Shown: piece by piece, positions 1 to 5,035 of the stretch
How positions within the stretch are numbered: the first letter of the stretch is position 1
Layout: each line of letters begins with the position of its first letter
Source of the DNA: an uncultured Eubacteriales bacterium
Lineage (GTDB): Bacteria; Bacillota; Clostridia; Christensenellales; UBA1242
Direction: 5' to 3'
NCBI GenBank assembly: GCA_948949055.1
Contig: CARBWQ010000047.1
Location: 1-6,906 of the forward strand
DNA length: 6,906 nt
Notes under the pieces: model-generated
Seen by the model: the letters and a program-made list of their open reading frames with translations, nothing else
Databases searched by the model: none
What the model was told of the DNA's origin: nothing
Translations under genes and position numbers: made by a program

Positions 1-1
1 A

Positions 2-400
2 TATAAAATTGATTTTGATGAAATTCTAAACGGCTACAATAATACTGAAAGTTTAAAAATATATTGGCTAGCAATTGAATTAAAAGAAGAAAACAAAGTG
101 GTAGGTTGTTTGTCAATAGTGAGAATGTCAGAGCAAAACAAGTTTTGTTCGATGGGCTGGGAAATAAATGCTAAATATAGAAGAAAAGGAATTGCTTTTG
201 AAGGAGCAAGTAAATTAATAGAATATTTGTTTAAGGAAATGAATTTACATCGAATTCAAATTAATATTTGGGAAGGAAATCAAAATAGCTTAAATCTAGC
301 TAAGAAGCTGGGCTTTCAATTTGAAGGAACAAGCAAAGAGGCAAGAATAAAAAATGGGAAATATCTTGATGTGTGGAATTTGGCATTGTTAAACAAATAA
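2..400 (+). CDS. GNAT family N-acetyltransferase (RimJ/RimL-like), 5' end outside window
   Basis: The reading frame is open from the left edge, so the true start lies upstream; 132 residues are visible. The protein is a Gcn5-related acetyltransferase, which moves an acetyl group from acetyl-CoA to an amine such as a protein N-terminus, ribosomal protein or small molecule. Seen in the sequence: a core strand (KVVGCLSIV, visible residues 31-39), the acetyl-CoA pyrophosphate-binding motif A (YRRKGIA, about residues 59-65), and the C-terminal motif NQNSLNLAKKLGFQFEG, in which an Asn precedes the final helix and a GF turn follows, as in the RimJ/RimL (Acetyltransf_3) branch. The family is usually 160-190 residues, so roughly 40-50 N-terminal residues are missing. 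The GTG at 98 is an internal valine in strand KVVG, not a start. The gene ends with its own terminator at 431-455. Its substrate cannot be told from sequence. Confidence 0.9.
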   Translation, partial: YKIDFDEILNGYNNTESLKIYWLAIELKEENKVVGCLSIVRMSEQNKFCSMGWEINAKYRRKGIAFEGASKLIEYLFKEMNLHRIQINIWEGNQNSLNLAKKLGFQFEGTSKEARIKNGKYLDVWNLALLNK

Positions 401-430
401 TAAAATAGTGAAAATACATTATAAATATAG

Positions 431-455
431 AGCAGGTTATCTAACCTGCTTTTTT
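431..455 (+). terminator. Intrinsic terminator of the GNAT gene
   Basis: A perfect 9-base inverted repeat, AGCAGGTTA at 431-439 and TAACCTGCT at 442-450, folds into a stem with a short loop and is followed directly by a run of T (450-455). This is a standard rho-independent terminator for the plus-strand acetyltransferase gene. The T run contains the stop codon of the convergent minus-strand gene (454-456). Read on the minus strand the hairpin is followed only by CTATATTTAT, so it may work weakly in that direction too. Confidence 0.9.
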
Positions 456-912
456 AATTCAATAACAATATATTGCAATTCTTAGTTTTTTTAGCATAAC
501 TGTATGCGAATGTTGATTCTAATGTTATGACAGGAGATGTGACGAAAAATACAAATTCACATTTATCAATAATAAAATAGTTTTTATGTTTAAGATATTC
601 ATGTTTGTAATAATGCTCTATTTCAATATTTGCAATTTCATATAAATCGAACCTATCAAATAATTCATTTTTAATTATATTAAAATTAAAACTGTTTTCT
701 ACGAGAGTTGTTTCTATTTGATTGTTGAATGAAATTAATTTTTTAAGAATTGATAAGCAATATTGTGACAAAGCATTATTTTTATTAAAAATAAAGTGCG
801 TGACTTTTTTGATAGTAACCAATTTTTCAATATTATAAATGATTTGTTTTTTTATGTCATTGTTTAGTTCAAGGTTATCAAAAGCGAAAATGTAACAAGA
901 TTTTTTATTCAT
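454..912 (-). CDS. Small SLOG/DUF1273-like protein with degenerate nucleotide-binding motifs (hypothetical)
   Basis: 152 residues, cytosolic, with no signal peptide or membrane segment. It has a Rossmann-like alternation: strand 5-11 (SCYIFAF), helix about 19-34, strand 37-42 (VTHFIF), helix 48-62, strand 66-71, helix 106-116, strand 118-125 (CEFVFFVT), helix 131-143 (LESTFAYSYAKKT), strand 146-151. From memory, this order and several side-chain patterns match small SLOG-superfamily proteins (YpsA/DUF1273 type), where 'GVTxFxxGGxGxFD', 'RNxxMIxxSDxxIAYV' and 'GGAxxTLxYAKxKxKxIINL' occur. Here the glycine-rich and GHR motifs expected to contact a nucleotide are replaced (AFDN, NKNNALSQ, SPVITLES), so ligand binding may be lost or changed. 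Start ATG at 912-910, with GGAG at 923-920 seven bases upstream. It is divergent from two HTH genes and shares operator palindromes with them. Hand-counted GC is about 22%, far below the M18 gene downstream, which suggests an accessory origin. The family call is inference; coding status is well supported by promoter, RBS and length. Confidence 0.6.
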   Translation of the reverse strand: MNKKSCYIFAFDNLELNNDIKKQIIYNIEKLVTIKKVTHFIFNKNNALSQYCLSILKKLISFNNQIETTLVENSFNFNIIKNELFDRFDLYEIANIEIEHYYKHEYLKHKNYFIIDKCEFVFFVTSPVITLESTFAYSYAKKTKNCNILLLN

Positions 913-927
913 TACGAAACTCCGTAA
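912..927 (-). promoter_or_regulatory. Operator palindrome O1, over start site and RBS of the SLOG-like gene
   Basis: On the minus strand it reads TTACGGAGTTTCGTAA, an imperfect copy of the TTACGGNNNNCCGTAA palindrome found four times in this region. It overlaps the first base of the start codon and contains the Shine-Dalgarno GGAG (923-920). It also covers the predicted transcription start near 924. A bound regulator would block initiation of the SLOG-like gene. The perfect half-site is the one nearer the promoter. Confidence 0.75.
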
Positions 928-930
928 TAA

Positions 931-959
931 ATTTTAGTTCAAAATATTTATAAAGTCAA
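931..959 (-). promoter_or_regulatory. Promoter of the SLOG-like gene
   Basis: On the minus strand, TTGACT (959-954) and TAAAAT (936-931) are separated by exactly 17 bases, a near-consensus sigma-A promoter. Transcription would begin near 924, giving a leader of only about a dozen bases that starts at the Shine-Dalgarno. Operator O2 lies five bases upstream of the -35, and O1 covers the start site. Confidence 0.75.
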
Positions 960-964
960 CTGTT

Positions 965-980
965 TTACGGTACTCCGTAA
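965..980. promoter_or_regulatory. Operator palindrome O2, between the divergent promoters
   Basis: TTACGGTACTCCGTAA has six-base perfect arms (TTACGG/CCGTAA) around a four-base core. It sits between the SLOG-like promoter (-35 at 954-959) and the promoter of the first HTH gene, whose weak -35 (979-984) overlaps its last two bases. Its centre is 53 bp from O1 and 45 bp from O3, so it could be a shared site for both directions. Confidence 0.8.
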
Positions 981-1007
981 GACTTATTTTTATTAATGTT
1001 ATAAAAT
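979..1007 (+). promoter_or_regulatory. Promoter of the first HTH regulator gene
   Basis: The best -10 is TAAAAT at 1002-1007, with a weak -35 AAGACT at 979-984 and a 17-base spacer. The alternative -10 TATAAA at 1000-1005 has an extended TGn element (TG at 997-998). Either places the start near 1012-1014, inside operator O3. The -35 begins in the last two bases of O2, so the promoter is bracketed by two operators. The second HTH gene has the same arrangement (AAGACG, 17 bases, TATAAT). Confidence 0.6.
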
Positions 1008-1009
1008 TT

Positions 1010-1025
1010 TTACGGAAATACGTAA
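1010..1025 (+). promoter_or_regulatory. Operator palindrome O3, over start site and next to RBS of the first HTH gene
   Basis: TTACGGAAATACGTAA is an imperfect copy of the palindrome: the left half TTACGG is intact and the right half reads ACGTAA. It covers the predicted transcription start and abuts the Shine-Dalgarno AAAGGGGAG (1025-1033). As at O1, the intact half faces the promoter and the weaker half faces the gene. This position fits negative autoregulation. Confidence 0.75.
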
Positions 1026-1036
1026 AAGGGGAGAAA

Positions 1037-1270
1037 ATGACATTAAACGAAGCTTTAAGAAAACGAGTAAATGAACTAATAGTAGAAAAAAATATAAACC
1101 TAACTACATTATGCTTAAACTCTGGGTTGACGCCTTCAACAATGTTTGATTTTATTTATGGAAATACAAAATGCCCAAAAGTTGTTACGATACAAAAAAT
1201 ATGTTATGGAGCTGAAATTACTTTGAAAGATTTCTTTGACAGAGAATACTTTAAAAACCTAGAAGAATAA
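1037..1270 (+). CDS. Small XRE-type helix-turn-helix transcriptional regulator (first of two paralogues)
   Basis: 77 residues, a single DNA-binding domain of the Cro/C1 (XRE) type with no effector domain. Helix 1 spans about residues 4-17 (EALRKRVNELI). The helix-turn-helix is about 22-42, with the turn at NSG (28-30) and the recognition helix at TPSTMFDFIYG (32-42). The C-terminal part, residues 51-74, keeps TIQKICYGAEITLKDFF, typical of the small clostridial HTH proteins. The ATG at 1037 follows AAAGGGGAG with tight spacing. The protein is about 51% identical without gaps (39 of 77 by hand) to the product of the next gene. Palindromic operators flank its promoter, so it most likely binds them as a dimer and represses itself and the divergent SLOG-like gene. 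The HTH class is clear; the regulatory target is inference. Confidence 0.9.
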   Translation: MTLNEALRKRVNELIVEKNINLTTLCLNSGLTPSTMFDFIYGNTKCPKVVTIQKICYGAEITLKDFFDREYFKNLEE

Positions 1271-1292
1271 AAATTATAAAAATGGTTGATAA

Positions 1293-1308
1293 TTACGGCG
1301 TGCCGTAA
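1293..1308 (+). promoter_or_regulatory. Operator palindrome O4, upstream of the second HTH gene
   Basis: TTACGGCGTGCCGTAA is the most symmetrical of the four copies, with seven-base perfect arms (TTACGGC/GCCGTAA) around GT. It lies in the 84-base gap between the two HTH genes. As with O2, it is followed directly by GAC, so the -35 of the next promoter (1307-1312) overlaps its last two bases. This suggests the second HTH gene has its own promoter under the same control. Confidence 0.8.
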
Positions 1309-1335
1309 GACGATGATATGGTTAAACTTTATAAT
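1307..1335 (+). promoter_or_regulatory. Promoter of the second HTH regulator gene
   Basis: A perfect TATAAT at 1330-1335 is preceded, 17 bases upstream, by AAGACG (1307-1312), which keeps only the central GAC of a -35. The -35 overlaps operator O4. Transcription would start near 1342, within or just before the Shine-Dalgarno AAAAGGGG (1341-1348). No terminator hairpin is seen between the two HTH genes, so the second may also be read through from the first. Confidence 0.6.
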
Positions 1336-1354
1336 TTATGAAAAGGGGTTAATA

Positions 1355-1597
1355 ATGAGTTTTGGGGAAGCAGTGCGCAAGAGAATAAATGAGATAATTG
1401 AAGAGAAAGAAACGAATATTTCGGATTTAAGTTTAAATAGTCTGATGTCAACTTCTACTTTGTATGACTTTATGAGTGGAAGAACTAAAAATTTAGATTC
1501 ATTCACTATTAAGAAAATTTGCTTCGGTGCAGGAATAACTTTAAGTGAGTTTTTTAATAGAGATTATTTTAATAATTTTGATGACGTTGTAAAATAA
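1355..1597 (+). CDS. Small XRE-type helix-turn-helix transcriptional regulator (second paralogue)
   Basis: 80 residues with the same layout as its upstream neighbour: helix 1 (GEAVRKRINEIIEEK, residues 4-18), helix-turn-helix about 22-42 with recognition helix STSTLYDFMSG (32-42), and a conserved C-terminal block FTIKKICFGAGITLSEFF (50-67). The ATG at 1355 is chosen because AAGGGG at 1343-1348 lies six bases upstream; an in-frame TTG at 1286 would put operator O4 inside the coding sequence and lacks homology to the paralogue. The turn glycine found in the first protein (NSG) is replaced by leucine (NSL), while ST..DF..G.TK in and after the recognition helix is kept in both. The pair probably recognises the same palindrome and may form homo- or heterodimers. 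It ends three bases before a strong terminator. Confidence 0.88.
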   Translation: MSFGEAVRKRINEIIEEKETNISDLSLNSLMSTSTLYDFMSGRTKNLDSFTIKKICFGAGITLSEFFNRDYFNNFDDVVK

Positions 1598-1599
1598 AA

Positions 1600-1630
1600 A
1601 AAAGACCTAAATGTTTAGGTCTTTTATTTT
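1600..1630. terminator. Bidirectional intrinsic terminator between the second HTH gene and the M18 gene
   Basis: Perfect 12-base arms, AAAAGACCTAAA at 1600-1611 and TTTAGGTCTTTT at 1614-1625, flank a two-base centre. The plus strand continues with T-rich sequence (1622-1630), and the minus strand with a T run (A run at 1596-1603 on the plus strand). It therefore serves both converging genes and closes the right side of the HTH module. Confidence 0.92.
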
Positions 1631-2999
1631 ATTCTGATTTGAGGGTTAGGAAAGCTTTATAACATCTGTAAGCCTCATATACATCAGCTTTTGATGAAAC
1701 CTCCCATGGAGCATGCATGTTGAGCAGTGGACATCCACAATCTATTACATTCATTCCATAATTTGCTGTTATATATGCGATAGTTCCACCACCACCTTGG
1801 TCTATTTTACCCATCTCTGTCAATTGATAATTTATATCGCCTTTGTCTAGTAGGTTTCTAAGTTTGGCAATATATTCAGGGCTAGCATCATTAGCGCCAC
1901 TTTTTCCACGTGAGCCAGTATATTTGTTAAATGAAATGCCTTTGCCGAGGTAGGCGTCATTGTTTTTATCAAAAGCACTTTCATAGTTTGGATCATAGCC
2001 AGCTGTAACATCACTAGAAAGCATGTAAGAATTTCTCAAAGCTCTTCTTACAGCAAGAGGAGAGCTTTCGCCTAAAAGATTAGCGATTTCTGCTACCATA
2101 TCTTCAAAGAACAAACTTTGCATTCCACTTGCACCTTGTGAGCCAACTTCTTCTTTATCAACAAACATTCCTACAATTGTATTATCTGTTTCATCACTGT
2201 CAAGCAAAGCTTTTAGTGAAGTGTAAGCGCAAATTCTATCATCTTGACCATAACCAAGAATAAAACTGCGATCAAGTCCCATATCACGAGCCTTTCCAGC
2301 AGGGACGATTTCTATTTCAGCCGAAATAAAATCCTCTTCTTCTATGTTATAATTTTTCATTATTTTAATAATAGAAGCTTTGACAGGTTCTTTAACATCA
2401 CCATCAAGAGGAATGCCTCCAATAATAACATTTAAGTTTTCACCGACGATCTTGCTTTCTGGACCTTTTGAGGTATCTCTATCAAGATGTGGTAGGAGGT
2501 CTGTTATACAAAATACTGGATCTTGGTCGTTTTCGCCAATATTTATTTTAATAGTTGAACCATCTTTTTTGCAAACAATGCCGTGAATTGCAAGTGGAAG
2601 TGCTGTCCATTGATATTTTTTTATTCCACCATAATAATGCGTATCAAGTAGTGCGATATTTGAAGCTCCATTTTCGTAGAGTGGATTAGGTTTTAGGTCA
2701 AGTCTAGGGCTGTCAATATGAGCACCTAAAATTCGCATGCCATCAGAAATAGGATTTCTTCCAATCTTAAATAGGAAAATGCACTTATCAAGGTTGGTTG
2801 CATAAACTTTGTCGCCTGCCTTTAATTTAGAGGCAGACTTAATTATGTCCTTTAAATCTTTATAGCCATCTTTTTTTGCCAATTCTCTTATAGACATAAC
2901 GCATTCACGTTCAGTCTTGTTATCAGAAATAAATTTTTTATAATCCTCGCAAAAATCGAAGATTTCCTTGTTATTTTTATAGTACCATAGTTTTTTCAT
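1629..2999 (-). CDS. M18 family zinc aminopeptidase (aspartyl aminopeptidase-like)
   Basis: 456 residues, a usual length for bacterial M18 enzymes. These cytosolic two-metal peptidases, which form dodecameric tetrahedral particles, remove N-terminal residues (often acidic ones) from peptides and so help recycle peptides. The metal ligands of the family are visible: H94 in GAHIDSPRLD, D253 in GYGQDDR, the E283-E284 pair in DKEEVGSQG (catalytic base and ligand), D330 in LSSDVTAGYDP, and H429 in LLNMHAPWEVSSK. A small domain inserted at about residues 100-240 is the M18 dimerisation domain. The glycine-rich IDQGGGGTIAY (399-409) is also typical. Start ATG at 2999-2997, with AAAGGAG at 3012-3006 six bases upstream. 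An in-frame TTG at 3005 touches the RBS and cannot be the start. The gene has its own promoter and shares a bidirectional terminator at its 3' end. No catalytic residue is missing. Confidence 0.95.
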   Translation of the reverse strand: MKKLWYYKNNKEIFDFCEDYKKFISDNKTERECVMSIRELAKKDGYKDLKDIIKSASKLKAGDKVYATNLDKCIFLFKIGRNPISDGMRILGAHIDSPRLDLKPNPLYENGASNIALLDTHYYGGIKKYQWTALPLAIHGIVCKKDGSTIKINIGENDQDPVFCITDLLPHLDRDTSKGPESKIVGENLNVIIGGIPLDGDVKEPVKASIIKIMKNYNIEEEDFISAEIEIVPAGKARDMGLDRSFILGYGQDDRICAYTSLKALLDSDETDNTIVGMFVDKEEVGSQGASGMQSLFFEDMVAEIANLLGESSPLAVRRALRNSYMLSSDVTAGYDPNYESAFDKNNDAYLGKGISFNKYTGSRGKSGANDASPEYIAKLRNLLDKGDINYQLTEMGKIDQGGGGTIAYITANYGMNVIDCGCPLLNMHAPWEVSSKADVYEAYRCYKAFLTLKSE

Positions 3000-3005
3000 A
3001 AACAA

Positions 3006-3012
3006 CTCCTTT
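3006..3012 (-). promoter_or_regulatory. Shine-Dalgarno of the M18 aminopeptidase gene
   Basis: On the minus strand AAAGGAG lies six bases before ATG 2999. It decides the start, since the longer in-frame TTG at 3005-3003 begins directly after it. Confidence 0.9.
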
Positions 3013-3018
3013 AAAAAT

Positions 3019-3047
3019 AGTATACCAAATTAATTATAATAAATAAA
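3019..3047 (-). promoter_or_regulatory. Promoter of the M18 aminopeptidase gene
   Basis: On the minus strand TATACT (3024-3019) is preceded by TGG, forming an extended -10 (TGnTATACT). The -35 position, 17 bases upstream, reads only TTTATT (3047-3042), which the extended element may offset. Transcription would start near 3012, at the Shine-Dalgarno, so the leader is very short. Confidence 0.6.
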
Positions 3048-3049
3048 AT

Positions 3050-3075
3050 AAAATCGGAGATTTTTCTCCGATTTT
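3050..3075 (-). terminator. Intrinsic terminator of the ABC transporter gene
   Basis: Perfect 11-base arms, AAAATCGGAGA at 3050-3060 and TCTCCGATTTT at 3065-3075, flank a TTTT loop. On the minus strand the stem is followed by TTTTATTTTATTT. It sits ten bases after the stop codon of the ABC gene and before the M18 promoter, so the two genes appear to be separate transcription units. Confidence 0.9.
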
Positions 3076-3085
3076 TAGTCATATT

Positions 3086-4918
3086 TTAAGATAAATTCTC
3101 AGCATAGAACATATTTTTGAATTTAACATTGTTTTCAAAGAGGTAATCAAAAGTACCAATATCTTCAATTTTGCCCTCATCGAGGAAGAATATTTTATCA
3201 ACATTTCTTATGGTAGACAGTCTATGAGCAACTATAACAATGGTGCTTTTTCCTTTTAGGGCATCAATGCTATGTTTAATTTCTTCTTGTGCAAAGTTGT
3301 CAAGTGAAGATGTACTTTCATCAAAAATGATAATAGAGGAGTTTCTAAGTAAGGCTCTTGCAATTGCTAATCTTTGTTTTTGACCACCAGAAAGTTTAAT
3401 TCCACTTTCTCCGACCTTTGTGTCAAGACCTTCATTCAATGTGGAAATAAAATCACTAAGCGAAGCATTCTTTATGGCATTTTCAAGTTCTTCATCGCTG
3501 GCGTCTTTCTTTGCGAGTAGGAGGTTCTCTTTAATTGTCATATCAAATATATATGGGAATTGATTGACCAGTGAAATTGTTTTTCTAAGAGTAGGTTTGT
3601 CAAGGTCATTTATATTTATATTGTCAATAAGTACCTGTCCACCATCAACTTCATACATCTTTGACATTAAATTTAGAATGGTAGATTTTCCACTTCCACT
3701 TCGCCCAACAAAAGCAACAGTGGTATTAGGTTCAATCTTGAAAGAAAGGTCATCAAAAATATGATTAGTTGACTTAATTTTTCTCTCTTTTGGAGCTTTT
3801 TTGAGAGCTTTCTTTTCTTTTCGTGTAAGCTTTTTGTCCTCATCTTTTTTCTGATCATCATTATTTTCATATTCGATGTAAGAATATTTAACATGTTTAA
3901 ATTCTATTTGTCCTTTAACATTTTCAAGATGAACATTTCCAAACTTTTCAGTAACGAATTCCTTTTCATCAAATAGGCCGAACATACGTTCACAGCAAAC
4001 CTTGATTTCGCTAAAAATACTTAGTACATTTCCAATAGACCAAATAAATCTATAAAGATGATCGTTGTATGAGTAGATAATCATAAATGTTGCTAGGGTA
4101 ATAAGACCGTTATCAATCAATTTGATTCCCAAAATGAGAATAGCTATACCAACTACCTCAATCAAGAAGTTACGGATAGACCAAAAGTTCATGTCAACTA
4201 CATCAGTTCTATATGATGAACGTTTGTATGCTTCATAATGCTCTTTTGCAACTTCACTTAGTTTGTCTTCTAGACCAAGTGATTTAATATCCTTTTCACT
4301 TTTAACGATTTCGGTAGAAAGAGAGTTGACTTTGTCAGACTTTTTTCTGGTGTCACGTCTGTTCTTAGTACGTATAGTCACACGTTTTCGTTCCAACAAA
4401 ATACCAATAATTACGATAGCTAAAATTACAAGACCAATATATACATTGAGCGTAGTAATATAAATTAAAACTATTGTAATAGACAAAATATCAGTGAAGA
4501 TATCAACGAGATCTGCAAGGTTATTGACAATGCGTTCTGGGTCTTGTACAAGTCTTTGAACAAATGTTCCAGTATTGTGGTCGGTGAATGTTTTTGAATT
4601 GAGCTTAAAAGCTTGTCTTGACAGATCATAATTTAAAGAAGCCATGATTGCATTTGCTACTTTTTGATAAATTAAACCTGAGAAATACCAACACAGCCTT
4701 TTGATTACTACTGTGCCTATTATAATACATAAAATATAGATTGCTTTTGTATAAATGTTGCTACTTACATTGACTACAACTTGTGCAAACAAAAGAGTGC
4801 CTATAATTCCACAAGCACCAGCAATCAAATAAACTAAAATATACAATGAAATTCCTAGTTTATGTTGTTTTAAATAGTGAGTAATACCTATTTGTTTTTC
4901 TTTTCTTTCTTTTTTCAT
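3086..4918 (-). CDS. ABC exporter half-transporter, fused membrane and ATPase domains
   Basis: 610 residues, an inner-membrane type IV exporter (MsbA/MdlB-like) that would pump a lipid, peptide or drug out of the cell as a dimer. An N-terminal membrane domain has about six hydrophobic segments (near 21-48, 58-78, 137-156, 158-176, 249-268, 271-289). The ATPase domain begins near 335: A-loop YSY (345-347), Walker A GRSGSGKST (405-413), Q-loop Q453, signature LSGGQ (509-513), Walker B IIIFDE with catalytic E534, D-loop SSLD (537-540) and switch H565 in AHRLST. All catalytic residues are canonical, which fits a homodimer. Unusual: a charged lysine/glutamate-rich insertion, about residues 350-384, lies between the A-loop strand and Walker A. 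ATG 4918-4916 is chosen because AAAGG at 4930-4926 lies seven bases upstream; the in-frame TTG at 4966 is actually the promoter -35. Its promoter contains a C9 tract that may vary in length. The substrate is not recognisable. Confidence 0.93.
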   Translation of the reverse strand: MKKERKEKQIGITHYLKQHKLGISLYILVYLIAGACGIIGTLLFAQVVVNVSSNIYTKAIYILCIIIGTVVIKRLCWYFSGLIYQKVANAIMASLNYDLSRQAFKLNSKTFTDHNTGTFVQRLVQDPERIVNNLADLVDIFTDILSITIVLIYITTLNVYIGLVILAIVIIGILLERKRVTIRTKNRRDTRKKSDKVNSLSTEIVKSEKDIKSLGLEDKLSEVAKEHYEAYKRSSYRTDVVDMNFWSIRNFLIEVVGIAILILGIKLIDNGLITLATFMIIYSYNDHLYRFIWSIGNVLSIFSEIKVCCERMFGLFDEKEFVTEKFGNVHLENVKGQIEFKHVKYSYIEYENNDDQKKDEDKKLTRKEKKALKKAPKERKIKSTNHIFDDLSFKIEPNTTVAFVGRSGSGKSTILNLMSKMYEVDGGQVLIDNININDLDKPTLRKTISLVNQFPYIFDMTIKENLLLAKKDASDEELENAIKNASLSDFISTLNEGLDTKVGESGIKLSGGQKQRLAIARALLRNSSIIIFDESTSSLDNFAQEEIKHSIDALKGKSTIVIVAHRLSTIRNVDKIFFLDEGKIEDIGTFDYLFENNVKFKNMFYAENLS

Positions 4919-4938
4919 AACCTTACCTTTATCCTTAT

Positions 4939-4966
4939 ATTTTAATCGGGGGGGGGTAATTGTCAA
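4939..4966 (-). promoter_or_regulatory. Promoter of the ABC exporter gene with a C9 tract in the spacer
   Basis: On the minus strand a perfect -35 TTGACA (4966-4961) and a -10 TAAAAT (4944-4939) are separated by 16 bases, nine of which are an unbroken C run (4956-4948). One extra C would give the optimal 17-base spacer; one fewer would give 15. A second possible -10, TATAAG (4939-4934), would need a much shorter tract. Transcription from TAAAAT would begin near 4932, just before the Shine-Dalgarno. This layout matches known promoters switched by slipped-strand mispairing, such as the poly-C promoter of meningococcal opc. Confidence 0.7.
4948..4956. repeat. Nine-base homopolymer (G on plus, C on minus strand)
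   Basis: An uninterrupted run of nine G in AT-rich flanking DNA. It is the only G/C homopolymer of this length in the window and lies exactly between the promoter elements of the ABC gene. Such tracts are prone to length change during replication, so the count in an assembly may be a consensus or an error. Confidence 0.9.
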
Positions 4967-4977
4967 TATTTAAATCA

Positions 4978-5005
4978 AAAAAATCGCAAAATATAGCGAT
5001 TTTTT
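4978..5005 (-). terminator. Intrinsic terminator of the methionyl-tRNA synthetase-like gene
   Basis: Ten-base arms, AAAAAATCGC at 4978-4987 and GCGATTTTTT at 4996-5005, flank an eight-base AT loop. On the minus strand the stem runs into a T tract. It lies about 30 bases after the stop codon at 5036-5038 and just upstream of the ABC promoter, which separates the two units. Confidence 0.85.
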
Positions 5006-5035
5006 ATTAAAATTTGTTTAAAAATGTGTAAATAA

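Noticed and set aside
912..1308. The repeated palindromes as a small CRISPR array or mobile-element ends
   Set aside because: The units are only 16 bp, spaced irregularly (37, 29 and 267 bases between copies), placed on promoters, and separated by genes; there is no leader, cas gene or transposase.
1286..1354. In-frame TTG at 1286 that would lengthen the second HTH protein by 23 residues
   Set aside because: It lacks a Shine-Dalgarno, contains operator O4 and the -10 TATAAT, and the added residues have no counterpart in the paralogue. ATG 1355 has a good RBS.
1037..1597. Toxin-antitoxin reading of the HTH pair
   Set aside because: Both small proteins are HTH paralogues of the same type, and the divergent SLOG-like protein resembles no known toxin; no sequence feature supports toxicity.
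4170..4175. A TTACGG half-site inside the ABC gene
   Set aside because: The expected second half CCGTAA is absent ten bases on (ACCAAA is found), and it lies within coding sequence.
4919..4966. N-terminal extension of the ABC transporter to TTG 4966
   Set aside because: The TTG is the start of the -35 TTGACA, and the extension would translate the C9 promoter spacer and the RBS. ATG 4918 has AAAGG at proper spacing.
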